Positions 17,711-26,108 of a stretch of DNA of 64,000 nt are shown here, piece by piece; the stretch's first letter is position 1; each line of letters opens with the position of its first letter. The DNA comes from Candidatus Atribacteria bacterium UBA6251 (lineage in GTDB: Bacteria; Atribacterota; Phoenicimicrobiia; Phoenicimicrobiales; Phoenicimicrobiaceae). Location: assembly GCA_002441285.1 (NCBI GenBank), contig DJVR01000064.1, positions 8,318 through 72,317 of the forward strand, written 5' to 3'. Both the position numbers and the translations under genes were made by a program. The notes under the pieces are model-generated. The model did not search any database and was not told where the DNA came from. It saw nothing but the letters and a program-made list of their open reading frames with translations.

Positions 17711-18400
17711 ATGAATACCAGAATGGATTGTATAAAAATTAAAACGCTACTAAATGAATATATAGAACAGCTTACTAATGAGGATTCTACTAATCAGATA
17801 AAAGAGCATCTTCGCTCCTGTCCATCTTGTCAACAGGAATATCAAAGGTTGCAAAAATTAATCTCATCCCTGCGCAGTTTTACTCCTCAGGAAGCACCTG
17901 CAGACTTCACCGAAAAGGTGATGGCTAAGATTGCTCAAGAAAAAATAGAAATTGATCCTTCTTTCTGGAAGGAAATAAAAAGAAAGATTACGGTACCTCT
18001 ACCTTCTTTGCCTTCTTTGCGGGTTATGGGAGTATCTAGCGCTCTCATTGTTGTATTTTTATTTTTTGCTTTTAATTATCTCTTTAAACCAGTAGAAATA
18101 ATCCCTCTCTGTTCAGCGGAAGTAAAGTTTTCTTTGCGGGTAGGGGATAACCAACAGATTCATACCATTGCGATTGCTGGTGATTTCAATAACTGGGATC
18201 CTCAGGCAAATATCTTGCAGGATTCCGATGGTGATGGCATCTGGACAGCTACCTTAAAACTACCTCCCGGTAGATATGAATATATGTTTGTTTTAAATGG
18301 AGAAAAGTGGTTGCCTGATCCCAATGCCCTACGTTACGTCAAAGATGGTTTTGGGAACAGGAATGCTATCTTAGAGGTAAATAATTGTAGCTCAACTTAA
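17711..18400 (+). CDS. Transmembrane zinc-finger anti-sigma factor with CBM48-like sensor domain
   Basis: Residues 1-50 carry the zinc anti-sigma motif: Cys7 and H33-x3-C37-x2-C40 (EHLRSCPSCQQ). One membrane helix spans about 105-125 (GVSSALIVVFLFFAFNYLF). Outside, residues about 133-225 are an early-set/CBM48 domain: IAIAGDFNNWDP, SDGDGIWTATLKLPPGRYEYMF and LPDPNALRYVKDGFG. CBM48 domains bind alpha-glucans in glycogen enzymes and AMPK. The layout suggests that a sugar polymer outside the membrane controls the sigma factor; this is inference. It overlaps neither neighbour but lies in the same unit. Confidence 0.85.
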   Translation: MNTRMDCIKIKTLLNEYIEQLTNEDSTNQIKEHLRSCPSCQQEYQRLQKLISSLRSFTPQEAPADFTEKVMAKIAQEKIEIDPSFWKEIKRKITVPLPSLPSLRVMGVSSALIVVFLFFAFNYLFKPVEIIPLCSAEVKFSLRVGDNQQIHTIAIAGDFNNWDPQANILQDSDGDGIWTATLKLPPGRYEYMFVLNGEKWLPDPNALRYVKDGFGNRNAILEVNNCSST

Positions 18401-18473
18401 TCTCAATCTGAATAGGTAAGTTATTCGGTTATTTTGTTATGGTTATCTTGACTAAAAGAAATGGGTAAATAGA

Positions 18474-19478
18474 ATGACAAAAAAGATCCTTAAAGCTAAC
18501 AACACAATAAAATTAACTTTAATAAATTCAATTATTTTAATCATTTTAGTCTCTTTGACTACCACTGTTCTTTCTGCTGCAACAGAAGGAGGAGATCCAG
18601 TTATTGAACAACAATTAGCACAACTAAAAGATATTTTAGATAATTCCTCCTCTTATAGTGAATTCCAGAAGAATCAGATGCTTCTACCAACTTTGCAGAA
18701 GATCTTAGCCAGTGGTATTTCCTTTGAAGAGACTAATGAAATAGTGGAAAAAGGGGTAAACAATTCCTTTGATGCTTATAATATGAAAAAGATTCTAGAT
18801 ATCCTTCAGGAGACTAAAGAAGAAGATTTGCCAGTAGAACCCTTGATCAATAAAATAAACGAAGGATTAGCTAAAAATGTAAATAAGACTACCTTAATTT
18901 CAGTAATTTCTAAAAAGGCAGAAAATTTGAAAAAAGCTAATGAAATTTTAAGGGCAGCCGAGCAAGAAGGCTTAAAAATTGAAGATGGTGAGGAAGTCAT
19001 CAGGATTATCGGGGATAGTCTGGAAAATGATGTCCCTGCCGAATCTTTATCCTGGCTAATTAAGACCGGATTAAAACAGGGGAAGAGCTTAGAAGAGATT
19101 ACCGAAATTAGTGATGAACTGGGATATTTAAGTTTAATGGCTTATGATGCTGGCCTATCTTCTGATAAGATAAATCTCTTATTTAATCAATCCATAGAAG
19201 GCAGTATATTAGTCGAAGAGATATGCGTAACTATTCAAAAGAATTTAGAAGCAGAAATTGCCTTAAATACTATGGGAGGGAATGGAACCAAACCTTCCTC
19301 TCCTGCCAGTGGAGGAGCAACTTTACCTACCTCACCCACTGAAGCAGTGAGTGGCTTTACTGATATGGGAGGAACACCTGCACAAGAGGCAGGAGAAGCC
19401 CCTACCGAAAGTGGTAGTGCTCCTATACCCTCTGAGCCATCTGAAGAGGAGAGCCCAACTCCACCACCGGAAAACTGA
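18474..19478 (+). CDS. Secreted helical protein with Pro/Ser/Gly-rich tail
   Basis: A signal sequence (about residues 1-35, cleavage near LSAAT) precedes a helical region of about 230 residues with repeated patterns of the type (L/I)xxxIxxGLxxNVxxxxL, seen at GLAKNVNKTTLIS, SLENDVPAESLSWL and KGVNNSFDAYNM. The last 65 residues are low-complexity Pro, Ser, Thr, Gly and Glu. I recognise no family. It is the third gene after the sigma and anti-sigma genes and may be a regulon member or part of the sensing path. Confidence 0.7.
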   Translation: MTKKILKANNTIKLTLINSIILIILVSLTTTVLSAATEGGDPVIEQQLAQLKDILDNSSSYSEFQKNQMLLPTLQKILASGISFEETNEIVEKGVNNSFDAYNMKKILDILQETKEEDLPVEPLINKINEGLAKNVNKTTLISVISKKAENLKKANEILRAAEQEGLKIEDGEEVIRIIGDSLENDVPAESLSWLIKTGLKQGKSLEEITEISDELGYLSLMAYDAGLSSDKINLLFNQSIEGSILVEEICVTIQKNLEAEIALNTMGGNGTKPSSPASGGATLPTSPTEAVSGFTDMGGTPAQEAGEAPTESGSAPIPSEPSEEESPTPPPEN

Positions 19479-19865
19479 TTAATGAATGTGATTTTAATCA
19501 CTATGTGCTCCTTGACAAAAGAATAACTAAGTCAATATCAGGAAAGATTTTAAATTAAAAACTTATCTTAGCACAAAGATAATTCGCTTATCTGGTGATC
19601 TTATAATAATCTTCTTTAAGCTTAATTAACCAGATACACTGTTTTATGGTTTAACATTGCCTGGTGATTATCTTAACAGCTAAATTAGTTAATCCACTAA
19701 CTAACTAATTATGTAACTTTTCTTGACTTTTCTCGTACTATTTATTAGTATTTATTTAGTTACTTAGTTAAATAGTTAAAAATTTAATTAATTTCTTATA
19801 TTAGGCAAGTTATCTTTATTTTAACTAATTAGTTAACCAATGACTAATAAATGATTATACAGTGG
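19479..19865. other. Spacer without a gene, low complexity
   Basis: Only AT-rich sequence with TTAACTAA-type words, densest at 19660-19860. No convincing ORF or terminator is visible; a TTGACT at 19723 has no matching -10 box at a proper distance. Confidence 0.45.
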
Positions 19866-19962
19866 TAGTTTCTTCCCGTGCGAGGTCGACGTGCGGTAGG
19901 ATTGCTTATGAAATAAAGCATAAAATAATAACTACTCATAAGCCAAGAGTTTAAAGAAACTA
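19866..19962 (+). promoter_or_regulatory. Candidate structured RNA leader before the Cys-rich lipoprotein
   Basis: A closing stem TAGTTTCTT (19866-19874) with AAGAAACTA (19954-19962) is perfect over nine bases. Within it, GCTTATGA (19904-19911) pairs with TCATAAGC (19936-19943), and a TTATG/CATAA alternative lies inside. Between the stems is a GC-rich island (about 19875-19900) with CGTGCG repeated and a GTCGAC palindrome, striking in this AT-rich spacer. It ends 86 bases before the lipoprotein ATG. It fits no riboswitch consensus I can recall. Confidence 0.35.
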
Positions 19963-20048
19963 TTAAAAAAAAAGAAATTAGATTAGTTAATTTCGCGAAA
20001 TTAAATAATTAAAAGATAAATGACCTTAAAAAATGAAAGGAGAAAGAA

Positions 20049-20954
20049 ATGAAGAAACTATTCTTGTTGTTATTAGTTGTAGCCTTAGCCGCCTTCTTAT
20101 TTGTCGGCTGTATTCCTGTAACTCCCGGAGAAGGTGAAGGAGAAGGTGAAGGAGAATTAGAAGTAACTATAACATTTGAGAATGAATATACTGATGCTAA
20201 GGGGGTAACCTTTATACCATGTTCTGGCGAGGTAACAGTTACTTTATCGGCTCCTGTAGCTGTAGATAATGTCGTATATGTTGCATTGAAAGAAGATGAT
20301 GGAGACTATGATTGTTCTGAACCACTTACTCCTAATGCCGATCGGACAGTCTGGACTGGAGATTATACTCCAAACATATGCTCTCCTAGCATTGATGAGT
20401 GCGAACCGTTCTGTGTAGTCGCCCTAGTCAAACATCCCTGCTGCCCCGGTGAAGAGGTTGCCCTAAAAGTAGTGAGAGCGGATTGCACACCACCTACACT
20501 TGACCTTTTTGTTAAATTTTCAGATTGTACTGATCCTTGCGTAGATCCAGACCCTTGTGTCGAACCATTTGCGGGTGTATCTATGGAATGGACTAGCAGA
20601 ACTACCAGTCTCTGCGAGACTACCGATTGTTGTGCAGATAACTGTTCCGGAGTTGGTGGCTGGAGCCTGGTGATAGATCCAGATGAGTGTGAAGGCCCAT
20701 GTGATACTGTAGAAGGAACTGGTTGTCATGTAGAAGGAGAATTAGGGTGTGAATGTTTTGCCTATGCTGACACAGGTGAAGTCTGCTACATCATTGAATT
20801 CACTCTCGAAGATAATGTAGGAAATGCAGTTGAAAGCAAGTGGGAACTTTGCTTAGATACCGATTCCGTGGTTTCATTCTCTATAGTCGATGGAGACACA
20901 TTAACTGCAGATTCTGAAGGTTGGTACACAGTTTACAATGATTGTCAACCTTAA
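20049..20954 (+). CDS. Cysteine-rich lipoprotein
   Basis: Lipobox FVGC puts the lipidated Cys at residue 21, followed by a Gly/Glu repeat spacer (GEGEGEGEGE). The mature protein of 280 residues has about 24 cysteines in all, in clusters such as HPCC, DPC-x4-DPC, TDCCADNC and GCEC. The flanks are beta-rich (VTITFENEY, VVYVALKEDD, YIIEFTLEDNVGNA), like a multi-domain Ig-like surface protein held by disulfide bonds. No catalytic motif or haem CxxCH is seen. Two thioredoxin-fold lipoprotein genes follow and could oxidise or repair it. AAAGGAGAAAG precedes the ATG. Confidence 0.78.
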   Translation: MKKLFLLLLVVALAAFLFVGCIPVTPGEGEGEGEGELEVTITFENEYTDAKGVTFIPCSGEVTVTLSAPVAVDNVVYVALKEDDGDYDCSEPLTPNADRTVWTGDYTPNICSPSIDECEPFCVVALVKHPCCPGEEVALKVVRADCTPPTLDLFVKFSDCTDPCVDPDPCVEPFAGVSMEWTSRTTSLCETTDCCADNCSGVGGWSLVIDPDECEGPCDTVEGTGCHVEGELGCECFAYADTGEVCYIIEFTLEDNVGNAVESKWELCLDTDSVVSFSIVDGDTLTADSEGWYTVYNDCQP

Positions 20955-21012
20955 CCATTTTAACTGTAATAAATCAAAATAAATAATAGAATAATCTTTA
21001 AATAGGCAATTG

Positions 21013-21050
21013 ATACTAAAGGGATATCCAATAGGGTATCCCTTTAGTAT
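21013..21050 (+). terminator. Hairpin after the Cys-rich lipoprotein gene
   Basis: ATACTAAAGGGATA (21013-21026) pairs perfectly with TATCCCTTTAGTAT (21037-21050) around a 10-base loop. No T run follows, so termination may be weak or factor-assisted. Confidence 0.6.
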
Positions 21051-21144
21051 ATATAAATAAAAAATATACTCTTTATTATTATGATTTATACGAATTTGAT
21101 ATTCAATAAACAAAATAGCCAAAGATGATAGAAAGCTAATTTAA

Positions 21145-21173
21145 TTGACATCTAAAAACAAGCCCTTTATAAT
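21145..21173 (+). promoter_or_regulatory. Consensus promoter of the first thioredoxin-fold lipoprotein
   Basis: TTGACA (21145-21150) and TATAAT (21168-21173), both perfect, with the ideal 17-bp spacer. Start of transcription would be near 21180, 60 bases before the ATG. Confidence 0.82.
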
Positions 21174-21240
21174 TAAAAAGAACATAAAATTTAAAAGAAT
21201 TGATTTTCAATTAACAATTAAAGACAAAGGGGTAAAATAA

Positions 21241-22035
21241 ATGCAAAAAAAATTATGGGCTATTTCATTTTTATTAATATTATCGTTAGGTTTATTTGCG
21301 GGCTGCGCTCCTGGGATTACACCTGAACCAGACGAGCCAGAGCCGGAACCAGAACTACCAACCACTGACAATAGGGTGGTAATGGTAGAATTGTTTGTTG
21401 CACCTGGTTGCAGTAGATGTCCTAGTGCTAAATCAGATATGGCACAGTTATTAGATGAATACGGTCTTGATAAAATAGTAGTTTTAGAAGAATACGCCTG
21501 GAATTATCCGCTTTCCTCAGGATGGGCCACTCCTGAAACTATTAGTAGATATTCTATGTATACTTCCGATACCGCTACTCCCGATGCTTATTTTAATGGT
21601 TTAAACCAATCTGTTCATCAGGATGATTCAAGTTATAATAATTATAAAAATGCAATTAACCAGGAATTGGAAAAATTAACACAAATTACCATTATAGCTT
21701 CAGCGTCTAAAGATAATTCTATTAATTCAATTAACATTTCCGGAAGCATTAAAAATATTGGGATTAACACCTTTTATAATATCGAAATAGGAGCAATGAT
21801 TTACGAAGATTCAGTTCAATTAGGAAATAGTATTGCTAATCATGTAGTTAGAGATATTTTAACCCCTGTTCAGGTAGAAAGTTTATTTTCGGGGGAAACT
21901 TATGATTTTTCCTTTACTTCCAGATCAGAAGATTTAAAATGGGTCAGTAATTTTAATAATTTACATATAGTGGTTTATGTTCAATCTCCCAATAGTTTGA
22001 CAAAAGAAATCTTACAAGCTTTGTATGTTGAATAA
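21241..22035 (+). CDS. Thioredoxin-fold lipoprotein with CSRC motif (Omp28-like)
   Basis: Lipobox FAGC (Cys22) and a Pro/Glu linker precede a thioredoxin-like domain: VVMVELFVAPGCSRCP holds the CxxC pair Cys57/Cys60, and TATPDAYFNG holds the cis-proline Pro114, so the redox site is complete. The C-terminal half (about 145-264) is a beta-sandwich, as in Omp28-related proteins. It likely acts as a periplasmic or surface thiol oxidoreductase. A paralogue follows directly and a third lies at 32293. Its own consensus promoter lies upstream. Confidence 0.82.
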   Translation: MQKKLWAISFLLILSLGLFAGCAPGITPEPDEPEPEPELPTTDNRVVMVELFVAPGCSRCPSAKSDMAQLLDEYGLDKIVVLEEYAWNYPLSSGWATPETISRYSMYTSDTATPDAYFNGLNQSVHQDDSSYNNYKNAINQELEKLTQITIIASASKDNSINSINISGSIKNIGINTFYNIEIGAMIYEDSVQLGNSIANHVVRDILTPVQVESLFSGETYDFSFTSRSEDLKWVSNFNNLHIVVYVQSPNSLTKEILQALYVE

Positions 22036-22155
22036 ATTTATTCTATGATATAAAAACCGCTTTTAAATAAAAATATATTAAGGAAAATATTGATCGGTGG
22101 AGATCAAATTGTAGTTGTAAAAAAAATTAGGAACATTTTTAAATAGGTTATTTAC

Positions 22156-22938
22156 ATGCTAAAAAAATTTTATTTATTTATAGTGATGGTAATATTGATT
22201 TATTCTTTTATTGGTTGTTTTTCTACTAATCCTATAGAAGAAACGGAAAGCGATAATGGAGAAATACCGGATTCTATAAAAAGGGTAGTTATGTTAGAGT
22301 TATTTGTAGCTCCAACCTGCAGTCGTTGTCCTTCTGCAAAATTAGCAGCGAAATCTTTATCAAATAAATATGGTCTTGACCAATTAGTAATATTAGAGGA
22401 ATATGCTTGGGATGATCCTAATGGTGTATATACTGGCTGGTCAACTTACGAAATTTTTAATAGATTTAAATGGTACAGTAAATCTACTAAGACTCCTCAT
22501 GCTTTTTTTAATGGCTTAAATCAAAATATCCCTTATTATGAATTTTCACTTTTTAATTATGAAGAAGCTATTAAAGCAGAATTGAATCGTTCTCCAAAAG
22601 TATCTATTTCAGCTTCTTATGATATTTTTGCACAAAAAATTACTATAAATGGGAAGATATATAATATTAGTTCTGGTAATCTAAACAAAATTGTTATTGG
22701 AGCAATGATTTACGAAGATTCAGTTCAATTAGGAAATAGTATTGCTAATCATGTAGTTAGAGATATTATTGTTTCTGATACAATTGATATTTTAACTGAA
22801 GGATCTAATATAACTTTTTATTTAGAGTCAGAAAATTTGAGCAATGTCAAAAATATGGATAATATACATATAGTAGTATATGTGCAAGAACCTTTTATTG
22901 AAAACAAGGAAATACTACAGGCATTGTATATAGAATAA
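22156..22938 (+). CDS. Second thioredoxin-fold lipoprotein, CSRC motif
   Basis: Paralogue of the gene at 21241: lipobox FIGC (Cys21), VVMLELFVAPTCSRCP with Cys55/Cys58, cis-proline motif KTPHAFFNG, and the same C-terminal beta-sandwich. Overall the two have diverged, yet 69 bases (22699-22767) are identical to 21790-21858. Spacing of 120 bp suggests read-through from the first copy. No enzyme partner besides the preceding Cys-rich lipoprotein is apparent. Confidence 0.82.
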   Translation: MLKKFYLFIVMVILIYSFIGCFSTNPIEETESDNGEIPDSIKRVVMLELFVAPTCSRCPSAKLAAKSLSNKYGLDQLVILEEYAWDDPNGVYTGWSTYEIFNRFKWYSKSTKTPHAFFNGLNQNIPYYEFSLFNYEEAIKAELNRSPKVSISASYDIFAQKITINGKIYNISSGNLNKIVIGAMIYEDSVQLGNSIANHVVRDIIVSDTIDILTEGSNITFYLESENLSNVKNMDNIHIVVYVQEPFIENKEILQALYIE

Positions 22939-23094
22939 ATTAAATATAATTAAATGTATGATAATATTAATCTGATTAACTGATACAGCATATAAATGTG
23001 CACTTATACAATAAAGCTTAATAATTGATTTATTAAAATGAAAGAATATTGGCTTTTAGAAATATTTAATAATGAGATGAAATAGAAGAACTAA

Positions 23095-23306
23095 ATGAAA
23101 GTGTAAAAACGAATAAAAATATTATCTATAATAATCAATATCTTTTTAGTTATATCTTTCTGTGTTCTTTAACTTTTACTACTAAGGAAACTCAATTAAA
23201 TAGATTGAAAAAATAATAAAAAAAACTATAAATGATAAAGATATAGATTTATTTATCTATAACATATCTTATAATTATATTAATTCCAAACGTTATATAA
23301 GATAAT
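23095..23306 (+). pseudogene. Remnant of the NTF2-like lipoprotein gene
   Basis: From ATG 23095 the frame reads a hydrophobic N-terminus, then KETQLNRLKK and a stop. With one more A in the A run near 23207-23212 it continues as IIKKTINDKDIDLFIYNISY to TAA at 23304-23306. This matches TQINQIAENIQKALEEKDVD and LFMENISSNY of the intact gene at 25520. The rest of the domain is missing. It shows that a lipoprotein plus ligase gene pair was duplicated. Confidence 0.6.
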
Positions 23307-23341
23307 TATTTAATAATTTATTGAACTGGAGCTCAATATAA

Positions 23342-25486
23342 GTGGAGCAAAAAGAAATAATTTCATCTCATATATTTAGCGGAAAATCAATTTATACAAA
23401 GGCCATTGAGGTAATAATTATCGCTCTCCTTATTTTAATCCCAATTGCGTTTTACCCTTATTTACTTCGAATATTTAATCCACCTAAAGAACTGATTTTT
23501 AATTTTTTAGTAATTGCAGGTCTAATGTTCTGGGGATTCAAGATGGTCGATGAAGAAAAAATAAAGGTTATTTCCACTCCTTTAAATCTTCCCATTTTTG
23601 CCTTTATAATTATTGGTCTTCTCTCCTTACTTTGGTCTAATAGCCCCAAGGTAAGTCTTTTAGAATTACCTCTATTTCTAGTAGGTCCTTTATTATTTTT
23701 TATAGTTGCTAATAATATTAGTGAAGAACGTCAAATCAATTGTCTGCTTTATACTGCCCTTATAGTTAGTAGCATTCTGGGCGTATATGGTATCCTGCAA
23801 TATAATGGTATAGATTTTTACTTCTGGAAGGCTAATATTGGTAGGCATATGGTATTTGGTCTTTTTGGAAATGTCAATTATTTTGCCGAATACCTGATTG
23901 TACCCTTACCCCTTGCTATATCTTTATTCTTTACCACTCGAAACCGCACTAATAAAATTTTACTCCTGATTGGAATATTGACAATGGGAGGAAGTTTAAT
24001 TCTTACTTTTACCCGGGGATCTTATCTAGCCATAGGAATTTCATCCTTCTTTATGCTCTTCCTTTATCTGGTCACTCGAGGTAAAGGCTTTATTAAAGAG
24101 CATAAAAAAATCTTTATCTTTATCCTTTCTCTTATCATCTTAGCAACATTTCTCTTTGCTTTGCCTAATCCACTAAATGAACCAGGAACTGTTATCTCTA
24201 AAATAAAGAGTCGAATTTCTATTTCTCAACTTACTAAAGATACCTCTCTTAAAAGGAGAGAAGCTATTTGGGGATTTACCACCCTGATGATCAAGGATCA
24301 CCCTATACTTGGCTCGGGACTGGGAACTTTTAAATATAATTCTTTATCCTATCAAGCAAAATTTTTTAACCTGGGTGAAAATCGCCACCTTTATCCTTAC
24401 GGAATTGCCGATAAAGCTCATAATGAATATTTGCAGCTTTGGGCGGAATTAGGGTTAATCGGCTTAGGTATTTTTATCTGGATTATCATTGTATATTTCA
24501 GGTCTGGAATAAAGTATTTAAAAAGGATAAAAGATAGATATAAACAAGGAATAATAATTGGCTTAATGGGTGGGGTAATAGCCGTATTGATTGATGCTAT
24601 TTTCGGTTTTCCTCTTCATTTACCAGCTACTATTTGTTTATTTTGGTTGAGTCTAGGGGTTACTTTTTCTATTGGTAGAATAGAAACAAAAAGTATTGTA
24701 AATGTTTTTGGTAAAAAAGAAAAGATAGATATTCCACCGGACAAAAAAGATAATAAAAAAACTAAAAAATCCAAAAATAATTTAAGGGACGATTCAATTT
24801 TCAAGTGGAAGCCACTTTTATACCTTATAATTATTTTATTTTGCACTATTTTAGTAATAATAACCTACAGACCCTTTATAGCTCAAGTTTATGAATTTTT
24901 AGGAATTCAAGCAGCAGTAAAAAGAGACTATAATACTGCTACTAGCTATTTTCATTTAGCTTTAAAATGGAATCCTTATTTTGGAAATATATACTATAAT
25001 CTTGGACAAATAGTATATCAAAAAGGTATTTATAATAAATCTATAGAATATTTTGAAAAAGCGGAAAAATTTATAGATCATCCTAATTTGCCTTCGAAAT
25101 TAGCTTATCTTTATTTGAAGAAGGGTGAGATAGAAAAAGGAATAAGTTATTTAAAAAAAGCAATTTCCTATCAAGAAGATGAAAAAGATACGATTCCCTT
25201 ACTTACTGATTTAGGCAATAACTATATGAGATTAAAAAAATATAAACTTGCAGAAGAAGCTTTCAAAGATGCTTTAGATATAAATCCTGATTTTATAAAT
25301 GCCCACTATGGTCTGGCGGGGGCTTATTTAAAACAAAATCTAATAAATAAAGCTCAGATTGAGTTACAAAAAATAATCGAACTTGCTCCGGATAGTCCAG
25401 AAGCTCAATATGCTAGAAATATGTTACAGCAAATAGCTCAAGAAAAACTATCTAAGGAAGAGCAGGAAGAAGAAAAATCTCCTTGA
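23342..25486 (+). CDS. O-antigen ligase/polymerase-like membrane protein with TPR tail
   Basis: 714 residues. The first 430 form about a dozen membrane helices, with FTRGSYLA and a periplasmic loop KAHNEYLQLWAELGLIGL typical of the Wzy_C/WaaL family, which joins O-antigen or similar glycans to lipid or protein. After a Lys-rich linker (about 455-480) and another helix, TPR units fill residues about 520-700 (SYFHLALKWNPYFG, SIEYFEKAEK, LAEEAFKDALDINPDFINAHYG). Ligases with TPR tails often modify proteins. The start is GTG 23342. A near copy at 26109 is frameshifted. Confidence 0.85.
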   Translation: MEQKEIISSHIFSGKSIYTKAIEVIIIALLILIPIAFYPYLLRIFNPPKELIFNFLVIAGLMFWGFKMVDEEKIKVISTPLNLPIFAFIIIGLLSLLWSNSPKVSLLELPLFLVGPLLFFIVANNISEERQINCLLYTALIVSSILGVYGILQYNGIDFYFWKANIGRHMVFGLFGNVNYFAEYLIVPLPLAISLFFTTRNRTNKILLLIGILTMGGSLILTFTRGSYLAIGISSFFMLFLYLVTRGKGFIKEHKKIFIFILSLIILATFLFALPNPLNEPGTVISKIKSRISISQLTKDTSLKRREAIWGFTTLMIKDHPILGSGLGTFKYNSLSYQAKFFNLGENRHLYPYGIADKAHNEYLQLWAELGLIGLGIFIWIIIVYFRSGIKYLKRIKDRYKQGIIIGLMGGVIAVLIDAIFGFPLHLPATICLFWLSLGVTFSIGRIETKSIVNVFGKKEKIDIPPDKKDNKKTKKSKNNLRDDSIFKWKPLLYLIIILFCTILVIITYRPFIAQVYEFLGIQAAVKRDYNTATSYFHLALKWNPYFGNIYYNLGQIVYQKGIYNKSIEYFEKAEKFIDHPNLPSKLAYLYLKKGEIEKGISYLKKAISYQEDEKDTIPLLTDLGNNYMRLKKYKLAEEAFKDALDINPDFINAHYGLAGAYLKQNLINKAQIELQKIIELAPDSPEAQYARNMLQQIAQEKLSKEEQEEEKSP

Positions 25487-25519
25487 TCATCTACTTGATA
25501 TCATTATTGGAGGCAGAAA

Positions 25520-26020
25520 ATGTCCTTAAAAAAGAAGATCCTATCCCTTGTATTAGTTATCAGCTGGTTAGTATTGTTGCTACTACTTGAAGGTTGTAAC
25601 CTTCTATCTTCTGATAAAACGCAGATTAATCAGATTGCGGAAAATATTCAAAAAGCTCTGGAAGAGAAAGATGTAGATCTATTTATGGAGAATATCTCTT
25701 CTAATTATTCTGATGAAGAGGGTGGCACTTACGATAATCATATTAATAGTTTACCAGAACAGTTAATCTCCCAAATACAAGATGCTGAAGATTTAATAGG
25801 TAATTTTCCATTATTGAAGATAGAGACAAAAGTTACTATTCCGGAAGCTGATTTAACCATTTTAGATACCCTTGCTACTGGAAAGATGAAGATTGAAATT
25901 ACCCTTAAAGCTTGTGTGGCTTGGGTAATATGTTCAGATTTATACCACGATAATATAGAATATAATGTTGATTTTATCAAAGAAGATGAAGATTGGAAGA
26001 TTATCTCTCTGGCAGAATAA
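25520..26020 (+). CDS. NTF2-like small lipoprotein
   Basis: Lipobox LEGC (Cys26). The mature part of 140 residues starts with a helix (INQIAENIQKALEEKDVDLFM) then ISSNYSDEEGG and a curved sheet (EIDFI-like strands ending EDEDWKIISLAE), the pattern of NTF2/SnoaL-like domains, which bind small ligands or act as accessory folds. It lies 33 bp after one O-antigen ligase gene and 88 bp before another, and a broken copy precedes the first; the pair seems to belong together. Confidence 0.72.
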   Translation: MSLKKKILSLVLVISWLVLLLLLEGCNLLSSDKTQINQIAENIQKALEEKDVDLFMENISSNYSDEEGGTYDNHINSLPEQLISQIQDAEDLIGNFPLLKIETKVTIPEADLTILDTLATGKMKIEITLKACVAWVICSDLYHDNIEYNVDFIKEDEDWKIISLAE

Positions 26021-26087
26021 AAGGGAACCGGCTACTTTTTCTTTACTTTTTATTTTTAGAATCCTAAAAAAGTAACTTTACCCTTTT
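26018..26087. repeat. GGGACAG-type inverted repeat, copy 3
   Basis: Left arm AAAAGGGAACCGGCTACTTT (from 26018, overlapping the lipoprotein stop codon) and right arm AAAAAAGTAACTTTACCCTT (to 26087) pair imperfectly. It separates the lipoprotein gene from the second ligase gene. Confidence 0.65.
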
Positions 26088-26108
26088 TAGAAAAGGAAGA
26101 AAATTCTT

